DNA of 42,261 nt from SLJK01 sp964567295 (GCA_964567295.1 CAZMLU010000011.1:1-42261), one strand, 5' to 3'; numbered from the stretch's first letter, positions 1 to 8,612 are shown. The notes: a model not told the origin generated them from the sequence alone. A program made the numbers and translations.

Positions 1-30
1 TCCGACGAGTACGGTGACTATTTCGATTAA
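1..30 (+). CDS. 3' end of an unidentified gene (partial)
   Basis: Frame 1 reads nine sense codons (SDEYGDYFD) and a TAA at 28-30. The rest lies outside the window, so no function can be assigned. The acidic, aromatic tail followed by an AT-rich spacer and an inverted-repeat element suggests a genuine gene end, but ten codons cannot prove it. Confidence 0.4.
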   Translation, partial: SDEYGDYFD

Positions 31-52
31 TTAATAAACCAAACAAAGGTAC

Positions 53-165
53 AACCTGCATTCCCGCATTAGTGTAACGAGGTAAAAGGAAGCAATGTTT
101 AATAAATCTCTTAAAATTTGGCATTCCTGGTTTTTTTATCGTTACACTTTCCGGGGATGCAGGTT
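53..165. repeat. Inverted-repeat element (MITE-like or long hairpin)
   Basis: The left arm begins aacctgcattcccgcatt and continues gtgtaacga (to about position 80). The right arm, tcgttacac followed by ggggatgcaggtt (139-165), is its imperfect reverse complement. Similarity extends inward through an A-rich/T-rich stretch, so the whole 113 bp can fold into one long imperfect hairpin around a short AT-rich centre. There is no coding capacity. It could be a non-autonomous transposon remnant or a long terminator for the gene ending at 30. The ends do not match the IS1182 terminal repeats at 1473 and 3046. Confidence 0.5.
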
Positions 166-334
166 ATAAGCGATTTTTTTCCGGCGGAAGTTATAAAGCA
201 CATAATAGGTATGGTATTAATAAAAGCATACTGGGGTTGCTGGTAGTATCAGGGGTTATCCTGCCATTTTAATAATTTGGGGAAAAGCTCTTTGTTGGTC
301 ACGATGTATCGCCTAAAGGGGTGTTATTTATTTA

Positions 335-1104
335 ATGATTACAGCAGGTACTGATGTGGGAAACAAGTTTACAAAGACGGTAATAGTTGAAAATAAAAAA
401 ATTCTTTCCTATGGTATAGTTTGCAGCGGTTTTGACCAGAAAAAAGCTGCTGAAGATTCTTGTAATCAGGCTTTACTGGAGGCAGGCATCAGTAAAAATG
501 ATATAGGTTATATAGTAGCTACTGGTGCTGGCCAAAGCGAGGTGGCTTTTGCCGAGAATTATATAACGGATATTAGTTCTGCAGCCAAGGGTGCAGTAAA
601 TATACTTCCACAGGCCAGGACCATAAGTGATTTAGGAGCAGAAGAAGCAAGAGTAATCAAGGTTAATGAAATCAAAAGATCTTAGATTTTGCTATTAATG
701 AAAAGTGTGCGGCTGGAACCGGTTTTTTTGTAGAAACTATGGCTCACGCCCTGGAAGTTGATCTTGAAGATATGGGCAGACTTTCTCTTGAGTCTACTCA
801 GGCTGTCCCCATGAATGCCCAATGTGCTGTGTTTGCAGAGTCAGAGGTGGTGTCATTAATCCATGCTAACACCCCTAAAAATGATATAGCCAGTGCTATA
901 CACGATGCGATAGCTAGTAGAATTGCCGCCTTGGTTCGAAGGGTAGGCCTGGAGAGAGAAATGGTTTTAATTGGCGGGATGGCCAGGAATCCCGGTTTTA
1001 TTAAGGCCTTAGAAGAGGAGTTGGGAGTTGAACTGTTAATCCCTGAAAAACCAGAATTTGTCAATGCATATGGTGCGGCATTAGCAGCTGAAGAGAAAGC
1101 ATAA
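335..1104 (+). pseudogene. Benzoyl-CoA reductase / 2-hydroxyacyl-CoA dehydratase activator-type ATPase subunit, frameshifted
   Basis: Two successive frames together make one protein of the BcrA/BadF-BzdP/Q-HgdC family, which couples ATP hydrolysis to low-potential electron transfer. The first part (335-685) has the N-terminal phosphate-binding motif AGTDVGNKFTK and the ATGAGQSEV loop. The second part starts upstream of its first ATG, in the -1 frame near 680, with LDFAINEKCAAGTG, which contains the conserved cluster-ligating cysteine. It then gives MNAQCAVFAESEVVSLIH, the second cysteine region, and the IGGMARNPGF loop. A single-base deletion around 680-686 explains the break, and I see no slippery heptamer there. 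An AAAGGGG ribosome site precedes the ATG. A paralogue follows, as in bzd/bcr operons. A sequencing error is possible, but the neighbouring gene is also broken. Confidence 0.8.
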
Positions 1105-1128
1105 AGGAATAAAAGTGGAGTGTTTAAT

Positions 1129-1472
1129 TTGGCAGAACATAAAAAGAAATAAGAATTTTGGAGATGGTATGAAGAGCGCTGGCATGATCCTGATAAAGAC
1201 TGGAAAGTGGCTTCTATTATCACCGCTGGCGTGTGTGTAGGTTCTGTTAGTTCGCAGCCGGCTATTTTGTGTGACGGTGAACTGTATGCTACATCCAATA
1301 TGCGTACCGGCTCTGATAGTCTCAACAGTTCTATAGGTGCTCTGAATTGAGCTTTTGAGGGCACTGGTCTTGCGCTTAAAGATATTCATTATACTGTAGG
1401 GACCGGATACAGCCGTATAAACGCACCGTTTGCAGATAGCGCTATTACGGAAATTGGCTGCCATGCTCGCGT
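1129..1472 (+). pseudogene. Second benzoyl-CoA reductase-type ATPase subunit (BcrD/BzdP/Q-like), two stops and truncated
   Basis: Reading one frame from the TTG at 1129 through a TAA (1150) and a TGA (1348) gives EFWRWYEERWHDPDKDW, then ITAGVCVGSVSSQPAILCDG (phosphate-binding loop), NMRTGSDS, then AFEGTGL and YTVGTGYSRINAPFADSAI, then TEIGCHAR. This is the N-terminal third to half of a BadF/BadG-type ATPase subunit with the N-terminal extension seen in some benzoyl-CoA reductase subunits. Homology ends at about 1470, directly at the left end of the IS1182 element, and the remainder of the gene is not found on the other side. The stops replace ordinary residues, so recoding is unlikely. Assignment to benzoyl-CoA reductase rather than another dehydratase activator is inferred from the tandem paralogues. 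Confidence 0.75.
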
Positions 1473-1561
1473 CAGACTGTGTCACAAGTAGCAGCAAAAC
1501 TTGTAGAAAAGTTAGTTCCTACGGTTTACAATATCTAAAAGCACCCCAGATATTTTGATAA

Positions 1562-1593
1562 AAAAAGAATTGGTACCTATCCCGGCACCGGTT
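1562..1593 (-). terminator. Hairpin with T tract at the 3' end of the IS1182 transposase
   Basis: On the minus strand, gaaccggtgcc, gggata and ggtaccaattc form an imperfect stem-loop followed by a run of T. It overlaps the last transposase codons and stop. The arms have two mismatches and one wobble, so terminator strength is uncertain. Confidence 0.45.
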
Positions 1594-2941
1594 CTTTCTT
1601 TTCTTTCAACCTTTTTAAAAAGTAATAGGCATTCCAGTTCCGTTTTAACGTTCCAAAGGGGTGCTCCACAATTAAGGCTCTTAAACGGTATTTTTCTTTA
1701 TTTGCTGCTGTTTGAGCATTGATCGAATCCAAAAAATCCTGGTCTACGTGCCTGAAAATACTTCTGCCTTTTGCGCTTTTGGTACACCTGCTTTTGTAGG
1801 AGCAGTTCATACAAGCCCGGTGATTATTATAGTCATAACCCAAAACTTGCTTGTCCTTTGTCCTGCGGGTTCTGCTGTAACTCAACTCTTCACCGGCCGG
1901 ACATATATAAACAGCTTTTTCTTTGTCATATCTAAACCTGTCCGGGTAAAAGTCCCGTTCACCTGTGCCGCTGGAATAGTTTTGCTTGCTTACATAAGGT
2001 GTTATCCCGTTTTCTACGCAAATCTTTAGATCATCTGCGTGGTAATATCCTTTATCGGCCAGGGCCTCTAGGCCATCTACTCCAAAAATGTCTTTGGCGC
2101 TTAAAACCATTTTGCTCAACTGGCCCAAGTCATTGGGATGGTTGGTGACCTCAAAGTCGGCTACCAGCTTATGTTTGGCATCTACGGTGGTTTGAACGTT
2201 GTAAGCAACATCTACCCCGTTGTTGTTGCTGGACATGAGGCGGGCGTCAGGGTCCACGGTAGAGATCTCGTTTTCGCCTTTTTCTTCCAGGTCTTTCTGA
2301 TAGCGCTCATATTTCTGCTTGCGCTCTTGTAGCTCTTTGATCCTTTCTTTTATCTCTTTTGCTGCAGGTTGGCGGTCAGTACTTTCTGCTTCGTCGTGCT
2401 TATCAAGCTCTTCTAAATACTGCTCTATTTTTTCCTCGAGGTATTTCTGCTGTCTGGCCAGTTTCTTCTTGCTGAAATTGTTGCGCTTGGAATTAGATGC
2501 TTTAAATTTGGAGCTGTCTACAGCTACCAGTTCTTTGCCAAACAGTGACCACTCTTTACAAAGTTCGTTAAAATCGCGGTAAACCTTCTTTAAGGCTTGC
2601 TTGTTGTTTTTCCTGAAATCAGCAATGGTTTTAAAGTCCGGGCTTAATTTGCTTAATAGCCATATTAATTCTATGTTTCTTTCGGTTTCATGCTCCAACC
2701 TGCGTGATGAGCGGATCCGGTTTAAATATCCATAAATATATAGCTTGAGTAAATCTTGGGGCCTATACGGCGGCCTGCCTGTCCGGGGGCACTCTGCGAA
2801 TTTAAAACCAAGCCCGGCCATATCCAACTGCTCCACATAGGCCTCGATTACCCGCACCGGGTTATCTTCTGCTATGTAGTCTTCTATACTTGCAGGAAAA
2901 AGGATGAGCTGGTTCCGGTCTTCTCCCTCGATATATGGCAT
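1577..2941 (-). CDS. IS1182-family transposase
   Basis: DDE transposase with the family's DUF772-like N-terminal region (GRPPYRPQDLLKLYIYGYLN). Visible catalytic motifs are the first Asp in LVAVDSSKFKASNS, the second in EALADKGYYHADD and the Glu in IVEHPFGTLKR, plus the Cys-rich CMNCSYKSRC segment. I prefer the ATG at 2941, which has AAGGAG about ten bases upstream and gives 454 residues. An upstream in-frame ATG at 2998 lacks such a site and lies next to a TATAAT-like -10. The C-terminus ends KRLKEKKEPVPG just after the Glu motif, without the usual tail of about 40 residues that ends in an NLRR-like motif. The copy may therefore be a deletion derivative. Confidence 0.85.
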   Translation of the reverse strand: MPYIEGEDRNQLILFPASIEDYIAEDNPVRVIEAYVEQLDMAGLGFKFAECPRTGRPPYRPQDLLKLYIYGYLNRIRSSRRLEHETERNIELIWLLSKLSPDFKTIADFRKNNKQALKKVYRDFNELCKEWSLFGKELVAVDSSKFKASNSKRNNFSKKKLARQQKYLEEKIEQYLEELDKHDEAESTDRQPAAKEIKERIKELQERKQKYERYQKDLEEKGENEISTVDPDARLMSSNNNGVDVAYNVQTTVDAKHKLVADFEVTNHPNDLGQLSKMVLSAKDIFGVDGLEALADKGYYHADDLKICVENGITPYVSKQNYSSGTGERDFYPDRFRYDKEKAVYICPAGEELSYSRTRRTKDKQVLGYDYNNHRACMNCSYKSRCTKSAKGRSIFRHVDQDFLDSINAQTAANKEKYRLRALIVEHPFGTLKRNWNAYYFLKRLKEKKEPVPG

Positions 2942-3046
2942 AAGGTAGATGCTCCTTTTTTGTTTATTTCTACCTATATTATACCATTTATGTAACATTT
3001 TGTGTACCTTATTTCGATACTTTTTTGCTACTTATCACACAGTCTG

Positions 3047-4224
3047 GGATTGCCCTGTCTGCTGATCTGAAATGCTTTTGTTTTCTTGTCGCCGCTTTGG
3101 GAGACACAGGATTGATACCGGCTAGTTTAACCAGCTGCCTGTTGCAGGTATATTTAAAGATTGTGCCGATTCCAGCAATGAACTCTGCAGCGGTGACAAC
3201 GTTAACACCCTTGATGGTTAAGAGCAATACGGCCGGTGTTTTTAACCAGCATCTCTTCTACCTGGAACTCTAAGTGGGCGATCTGTTCTTCCAGAGTTTC
3301 CAGCTGTTTGAGTCTAAACTTGATCTGTTCACCCAAGAACCAGGAATGGTCCATAGATTGGAGCATTAAGGCTCTTTCTGCAGCTATTAATAAAAGCTCG
3401 ATCTCCTGGTCTTCTATCTCTACTTTTTCAGCGGCAGCCAGCTGTCTAAGGCCGGTCTCTCCCAGTTGCAGGAGCTGGTCCGGCAGGGGGTAGTAACGCA
3501 TTATCATTTGGCTTTTACGGTTCCAAAAAGAAGCAAATATTTTCTGCTGTTTGAGTTCAGCCGCGTTTACCAGGCCCTGAAACTCTCTGAAAACTATGCT
3601 CATCAGCTGGCGGATTTGGGTTTTAATAGCGGATGCTTCGCTTACCAGTTGACGTCTGGTACGACAAACTGCCTGCACCTGCTGGTAAACCCCGGTTACA
3701 CGCTTGGTCGATAAACCGTTGTTGGCGATAATGGCCTAGCCAATGGCCATCAGGTCCTTATCATCTGTCTTGGAATAATCCAGCATCTTTTTGCGCTCGT
3801 AGGAGGTGGTAAAAGAATTGACCAGGTTTACTTCATAACCCAATTTTTTCAACTCTTCATAAATAGCATTGTGGTAGCAGCCGGTTCCTTCAATACCGAC
3901 AAAAACCCGCTGTGCATTTACGCAATCTGCCCAGTACTGAACCTTCTGATGCAGCAAAAAAATTCCGTTACAATTTACCGCGAAGAAGAAGGGTTTCTCG
4001 AGGACTATACCGAAATAATCAAACAACAGGGCTTTGGGAAAATCGCGGGCAGTGTCGATGGCCAGGACCAGCACACGGCTTAAGTCCAGGCCGTCAAGCT
4101 CTCTGGCCCGTTGGTCGCCCCTAAGACCCCTGATATTGATTGTTGTGGGTTTTCCTTTTGGGGGAAGAAATTTAACGTTTTCCACAATCTTAACACCCCT
4201 CCCCCCGGACCCCACTGCTGCCAC
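3047..4224 (-). pseudogene. IS110-family (DEDD) transposase/recombinase, broken
   Basis: The N-terminal RuvC-like part reads VLVLAIDTARDFPKALLFDY (first Asp), then GIEGTGCYHNAIYEELKKLG (Glu) and YSKTDDKDLMAIG (last two Asp). An in-frame TAG at 3736-3738 interrupts it, yet reading through continues AIIANNGLSTKRVTGVYQQV in the same frame. A frameshift at about 3225-3230 separates the central helical region from LLTIKGVNVVTAAEF and LVKLAGINPVSPKAATRK, the C-terminal transposase_20 domain. The protein then runs into the IS1182 end at 3046 and lacks its last residues. An upstream ATG at 4224 exists, but GTG at 4185 behind GGGGAGGGG is a more natural start. Non-functional. Confidence 0.85.
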
Positions 4225-4652
4225 TGCTACCTATCCACAACCTTATTCTTTTCAATCATATTAGTAGACCTGTTGAGACAGGCCTTATCTGGCCTGAAAG
4301 AAAACCAAAATAATGAAGAGGAAGGAGCAGAACAGAACAAGAACTCTTGTCCCCTTCCCCATCGGGGGAAGGGGACTCCTCCAGGAACTCATTACTTTAA
4401 CCTAAAGATGGCAGCCTTTCTAGCTCTGCACTTTTTTTTAGCTGCCGAACTATTTAATTTTTACTTGCCAAATACAGTATGGGTTATAGGAAAAAAGAAA
4501 AGATGGATTTCTCAAAATGATTGTCAAATATTATGCCCCTTTTGGGAAAGAAAAGAAATGGCCATAAAAAAAGTTTTTAAAGAAGGGTTTTCATGTTTTA
4601 GTGAAGAATTAATAGAAAATTTAATATAAACTACTGCTGGAGGGGTAAAAAT
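4225..4652. other. 428-bp non-coding stretch: probable IS110 left end and leader of degV
   Basis: No convincing gene is present; the open frame that crosses it on the plus strand overlaps the IS110 gene antisense and looks like chance. Two perfect hairpins are visible: caggcc/ggcctg with a 6-nt loop (4279-4296) and gtccccttcccc/ggggaaggggac with an atcg loop (4349-4376). The stretch lies upstream of the IS110 transposase start, where IS110-type elements encode their guide (bridge) RNA. The outer boundary of the element is not visible. I see no clear promoter for degV. Confidence 0.45.
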
Positions 4653-5489
4653 ATGTCAAATGTTGCTATTGTTACCGACTCTACCGCGTATCTTGCGAAA
4701 GAGTTTCATAAAAAATATAATGTTGAGATTGTTCCTCTGTATGTTAATTTCCCGGATGAAGTTATTGTGGATGGAAGCATTTCCAACACTTCTTTTTTTG
4801 AAAAAATGAAAAAATCTTCTCAGATGCCTTTTACTTCACAACCTTCTCCTGGTGACTTTAAGAATGTATTTGAAAAATTGCTCTTGGACGGAAAAGAAAT
4901 AGTTTCCATCCACATTTCTTCTGGAATTAGTGGCACTGTGGAAAGTGCACAGGCAGCAGCTAAAATGCTCGATGAACAAAAAATATCTGTCGTCGATTCC
5001 CAATCAACGGCGGCGGGATTGGCCATGCTTGTTCAGGAAGCTGCAGCCTTAGCAGAGAAAGGTGAACATAGGGAGTCCATAGTCAAGCTGGTGAAGGTTT
5101 TAATAAATAATCAGCAGGTTTTGTTTGTGCCAGATACTCTTGAATATTTGAAAAAAGGTGGTCGTATCGGAGGAGCCCAAGCCTTGTTAGGAACCATGCT
5201 GCAGATTAAACCCATATTGCATTTTTCTCAGGGCAAAATAGAGGTATTTGACAAGGTAAGAACAATGAAAAAAGCCATGGAAAGAATGGTAGCAGAACTT
5301 CCTGGTTCAATGGAAGGTTTGCAAGTAGCCGTAATGGAGGCTGAAGCAGAGATAAATGCTGAAAAGCTGGAAAAAATGATCCAGCAAAAATTGCCAGGGG
5401 TGCAGGTGGCCTCGTATGAATTAAGCCCCGTTATTACCACTCATGCCGGTCCCGGGGTTGTAGGATTGGCTTTTATCCATAACAATTAA
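4653..5489 (+). CDS. degV: DegV family fatty-acid-binding protein (FakB-like)
   Basis: DegV-fold protein of 278 residues, full length for the family. The N-terminal TDSTA (residues 8-12), TSQPSPGDF near residue 60 and the SSGISGTVESA segment near 90 are the lipid-carboxylate-binding elements. The C-terminal EYLKKGGRIGGAQALLG and ITTHAGPGVVGLAF motifs are typical. DegV/FakB proteins present a bound fatty acid to FakA for phosphorylation to acyl-phosphate, which then enters phospholipid synthesis. The start has GGAGGGG eight bases upstream. The fakA homologue follows after 31 bp, which supports an operon and this role. Fatty-acid preference cannot be told. Confidence 0.9.
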   Translation: MSNVAIVTDSTAYLAKEFHKKYNVEIVPLYVNFPDEVIVDGSISNTSFFEKMKKSSQMPFTSQPSPGDFKNVFEKLLLDGKEIVSIHISSGISGTVESAQAAAKMLDEQKISVVDSQSTAAGLAMLVQEAAALAEKGEHRESIVKLVKVLINNQQVLFVPDTLEYLKKGGRIGGAQALLGTMLQIKPILHFSQGKIEVFDKVRTMKKAMERMVAELPGSMEGLQVAVMEAEAEINAEKLEKMIQQKLPGVQVASYELSPVITTHAGPGVVGLAFIHNN

Positions 5490-5520
5490 TACTAATTTTA
5501 TCAGTGGAGTGGTCCGATAA

Positions 5521-7203
5521 ATGAACCAATTGAAAAAAGAGGATATTTATTTATATGGCAATGATTTGCGTGACATGATTTTGGAAGCCTGCAGCTACTT
5601 TGAACTTCACAAGAAAGCTATTAATGAGCTCAATGTATTTCCTGTTCCAGATGGAGATACAGGAACTAACATGAGCTTAACACTTATGGCTGCTGCCAGA
5701 GAGATGCAGAGAACACATACTGACTCAATAGGAGAGGTTGCTAAGATCGCAGCTCAGAGTTCTCTTATGGGTGCTCGGGGCAATTCCGGGGTAATATTAT
5801 CACAACTTTTTCAAGGTATAGCCAGGGGACTTGCCTCCAAAGAACAAGCGCAACTTTCTGAATTGGGGAAAGCTTTTCAGTATGGAATAGTATATGCTTA
5901 TAATGCAGTTTCTAAACCAGTAGAAGGAACAATACTTACTGTTGCCAGGGAGATTGCAAAGGGAACCAAGGATATTATAAAAACGCCCTTAAATTTTGTT
6001 GAGCTGCTAGAGATAGCCATAAAAAGTGGGAGAGAGGCGCTTGAAAGAACGCCTGACCAACTCCCGGTATTAAAAGAAGCAGGAGTTGTTGATGCAGGTG
6101 GACTTGGTCTGGTGATTTTTTTGGAAGGTTGCCTCCAGAGCTTCCTTTCTTCATCCGAAAAAGCAGATTACCTTGAAGGCGAGTCAGTATTAGGGGAAAT
6201 AGCTGGACGGGAAAAAACTAAAGTTAATAGGGGAAACAATATAGAAGATTTTGATGCTCGCTTTCCTTACTGTACCGAACTAGTAATCAGAGGAACGGAT
6301 ATATCTCTATCAAAATTTCGGGATATCCTGGGAAAATGGGGAGATTCTTTAGCGGTAGCAGGGGATGAAAAAGTGGTAAAAGTACATATTCATACCTCTA
6401 ACCCAGGAAATGTTCTGGAGCTATGTCTCGCCTACGGTAGTATTCATGAGATTAAAATTGATAACATGGTTGATCAGTTCCAGGAAACACATTGGAGTAG
6501 TTCTTCTAAAAATTACGAAAATGATTCTTCTTCCCGAGAGGTTACTGAAGGTATTGGTGTGGTTACCATATCTTCTGGAAATGGGCTTTCCGCTATTTTT
6601 TCAAGCCTTGGTGCTGATAAAATTATTGCCGGTGGTCAGAGTATGAACCCATCAGTTCAAGAAATTAGAGACGCCATAGTTGATATACCTTTTACGAAGG
6701 TTATAGTACTGCCTAATAATAATAATATTCGTCTGGCTGCCGAACAGACCTCAAAGCTCGTTGATAAAGAGGTTGTGGTGATCGATACCAGATCTATCCC
6801 TCAAGGTTTATCTGTATTGCTATCTCTTAACAGGGAGAATACGTTGGAAGAGAATAATAAAGAAATGTGTAAAAGAGCAGAGCAGGTAAAAACAGGTGAA
6901 GTGACCTTTGCTACTCGTGATGCTACTATCAATGACATATGGGTCAGTAAAAATAGCATCATCGGTTTGGCCAATGGCACATTACTTGTCAGTGGTGACG
7001 AAACAAACAGTTTGACTCACCAATTGATTTGGAGGATGCGGGAGGACAGTGACGAAATTATAAGCCTCTTTTACGGTCAAGATGTTTCTGTACAGGAGGC
7101 TCAAAAATTAGCCGAAGAGCTGGCCACAGAATATCCAGATATGGAAGTCGAACTACATTGCGGCGGTCAACCTCTTTATTACTATCTGCTTTCTATTGAA
7201 TAA
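5521..7203 (+). CDS. fakA: Fatty acid kinase FakA / DhaL-domain protein (YloV-like)
   Basis: The 560-residue protein begins with a DhaL (dihydroxyacetone-kinase L) domain. NVFPVPDGDTGTNMS (from residue 38) carries the Asp residues that hold Mg-ATP, and SLMGARGNSGVILSQ and VDAGGLGLV complete the nucleotide site. The middle (FDARFPYCTELVI) and the C-terminal DegV-like domain match the YloV/FakA layout. The kinase phosphorylates FakB-bound fatty acids. GTGGAG sits upstream of the ATG. Pairing with degV just upstream is the informative context. In many relatives this gene instead sits between asp23 and recG. Confidence 0.9.
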   Translation: MNQLKKEDIYLYGNDLRDMILEACSYFELHKKAINELNVFPVPDGDTGTNMSLTLMAAAREMQRTHTDSIGEVAKIAAQSSLMGARGNSGVILSQLFQGIARGLASKEQAQLSELGKAFQYGIVYAYNAVSKPVEGTILTVAREIAKGTKDIIKTPLNFVELLEIAIKSGREALERTPDQLPVLKEAGVVDAGGLGLVIFLEGCLQSFLSSSEKADYLEGESVLGEIAGREKTKVNRGNNIEDFDARFPYCTELVIRGTDISLSKFRDILGKWGDSLAVAGDEKVVKVHIHTSNPGNVLELCLAYGSIHEIKIDNMVDQFQETHWSSSSKNYENDSSSREVTEGIGVVTISSGNGLSAIFSSLGADKIIAGGQSMNPSVQEIRDAIVDIPFTKVIVLPNNNNIRLAAEQTSKLVDKEVVVIDTRSIPQGLSVLLSLNRENTLEENNKEMCKRAEQVKTGEVTFATRDATINDIWVSKNSIIGLANGTLLVSGDETNSLTHQLIWRMREDSDEIISLFYGQDVSVQEAQKLAEELATEYPDMEVELHCGGQPLYYYLLSIE

Positions 7204-7328
7204 CACCGTTCATGGAAATGCTATAACTGAACTGTTTTGGAAAGAAAAATAAGATATATAGGCAGGGTTCCCTGTTGTAGTGTCGAATATAAAAAACGTA
7301 ATGGTAAGTGAATCTTGGAGGTTGTCAG

Positions 7329-8057
7329 ATGACATTGCCGGTTTATAAAAGAGTTGTTCTAAAACTAAGCGGAGAAGCTCTTGCGGGTGAAACATCCAGT
7401 GGTATAGATTATGTAGTGTTAAAAAGTATAGCAGAGCAACTAAAGGAAGTAAAAAAATTTAACGTGGAGATAGCAGTAGTTGTTGGTGGAGGCAATATCT
7501 GGAGGGGGGCAAAAGCCTGGGAAAGGGGAATGGACAGAGCGACAGCGGATTATATGGGTATGTTGGCCACGGTTATCAATGCTCTGGCTTTGCAGGACGC
7601 CCTGGAAAGCCTTGATGTAGACACCAGAGTACAGACCGCTGTAGAGATGCAGCAGGTAGCTGAGCCTTATATTCGCAGAAGGGCAATTAGGCATTTGGAA
7701 AAGGGAAGGGTAGTGATATTTGCGGGAGGAACTGGTAATCCCTATTTTTCTACAGATACTGCCGCTGCCCTGCGGGCAGCGGAAATAGAAGCAGAAGTGA
7801 TCTTGCTGGCAAAAGGAAAAGTAGATGCTGTTTATGATATGGACCCCTTGTTAAATAATGAAGCTAAGAAGTTTACTGAATTAAGCTATATTGATGTAAT
7901 TAAGTGGGGACTTGGGGTGATGGATTCTACAGCGGCTTCTTTGTGTATGGATAACAAGATCACCCTGGTAGTTTTCGGCTTGAATAGATCAGGAAACATC
8001 AAAAGAGTTATAATGGGAGAAAAATTAGGAACAATAGTAAGGGGGGAAATAACCTAA
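7329..8057 (+). CDS. pyrH: UMP kinase
   Basis: Amino-acid-kinase-fold UMP kinase (UMP + ATP to UDP) of 242 residues. Landmarks are LKLSGEALAG near the N-terminus, VVGGGNIWRG, MDRATADYMGMLATVINALALQ and FAGGTGNPYFSTDTAAALRA, followed by KVDAVYDMDP, all characteristic of bacterial PyrH. The ATG at 7329 follows TTGGAGGTT by eight bases; an upstream in-frame ATG at 7308 lacks this. The stop is immediately followed by the frr ATG, so the two are translationally coupled. The usual upstream rpsB-tsf pair is absent. Confidence 0.96.
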   Translation: MTLPVYKRVVLKLSGEALAGETSSGIDYVVLKSIAEQLKEVKKFNVEIAVVVGGGNIWRGAKAWERGMDRATADYMGMLATVINALALQDALESLDVDTRVQTAVEMQQVAEPYIRRRAIRHLEKGRVVIFAGGTGNPYFSTDTAAALRAAEIEAEVILLAKGKVDAVYDMDPLLNNEAKKFTELSYIDVIKWGLGVMDSTAASLCMDNKITLVVFGLNRSGNIKRVIMGEKLGTIVRGEIT

Positions 8058-8612
8058 ATGGAAGAAATTTTGGAGAATTCCCGCAAAAAAATGCAAAAAA
8101 GTGTCGAAGTATTCAAGAATGAACTGGCAACAATAAGGGCAGGCCGAGCAGCCCCGGCACTGCTGGATAAAATTACTATTGACTATTATGGCGCAGCTAC
8201 ACCTCTTAACCAGCTTGCTACCATCTCGGCTCCAGAACCACGTCTTCTGGTTATACAGCCGTGGGACAAAGGAGTTATGCCTAATATAGAAAAAGCAATT
8301 TTAAAATCAGATTTGGGGTTAACTCCTAATAACGACGGCACTGTAATCAGGCTTTCTATTCCACAGTTAACTGAGGAAAGAAGAAAGGAGTTGAGCAAGG
8401 TCGTTCGCAAGAAAGCCGAAGAAGCCAGGGTGGCGATTAGGAATATCAGGAGAGAGGCAAATGACCAGTTAAAGACCCAAGAAAAAAATGGCGCTCTCAC
8501 CGAAGACGACCTGCGTCTTTTCCAGGAAGAAAATACGGAGATTACCAAAGAAAAAATTGAAGAGGTTGATGCCTTGCTTGAGGCAAAAGAAAAGGAGATA
8601 ATGGAAGTATAA
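8058..8612 (+). CDS. frr: Ribosome recycling factor
   Basis: A 184-residue RRF, the standard length, which with EF-G splits post-termination ribosomes. ELATIRAGRAAPALLDKI, YYGAATPLNQLATISAPEPR and the helical KVVRKKAEEARVAIRNIRR are family signatures. The ATG follows the pyrH stop with no gap, a conserved arrangement. Confidence 0.97.
   Translation: MEEILENSRKKMQKSVEVFKNELATIRAGRAAPALLDKITIDYYGAATPLNQLATISAPEPRLLVIQPWDKGVMPNIEKAILKSDLGLTPNNDGTVIRLSIPQLTEERRKELSKVVRKKAEEARVAIRNIRREANDQLKTQEKNGALTEDDLRLFQEENTEITKEKIEEVDALLEAKEKEIMEV

Larger units (their letters stand above)
1473..3046 (-). mobile_element. IS1182-family insertion sequence with terminal inverted repeats
   Basis: The left end, cagactgtgtcacaagtagc (from 1473), matches the reverse complement of the right end, cagactgtgtgataagtagc (ending at 3046), with two mismatches in 20 and further similarity inward. 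One transposase gene lies between on the minus strand. The flanks (gctcgcgt on the left, ggattgcc on the right) show no target-site duplication. The two sides belong to different broken genes. This suggests a deletion or rearrangement at one end after insertion rather than a fresh insertion. The element is about 1574 bp, near the short end of the family. Confidence 0.85.

Noticed and set aside
660..745. Programmed -1 frameshift joining the two halves of the first reductase ATPase gene
   Set aside because: No X-XXY-YYZ slippery sequence or downstream stem-loop is visible, and the adjacent paralogue carries independent nonsense mutations, so decay is simpler.
1348..1350. TGA read as selenocysteine in the second reductase ATPase relic
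   Set aside because: The position aligns with an ordinary residue of the family, a TAA interrupts the same frame earlier, and the gene is truncated.
798..1497. Minus-strand open frames of 138-188 codons
   Set aside because: They are antisense shadows of the reductase relics, which show clear family motifs on the plus strand.
4111..4629. 172-codon plus-strand open frame before degV
   Set aside because: Its first part is antisense to the IS110 gene, composition is erratic, there is no ribosome site and no recognisable motif.
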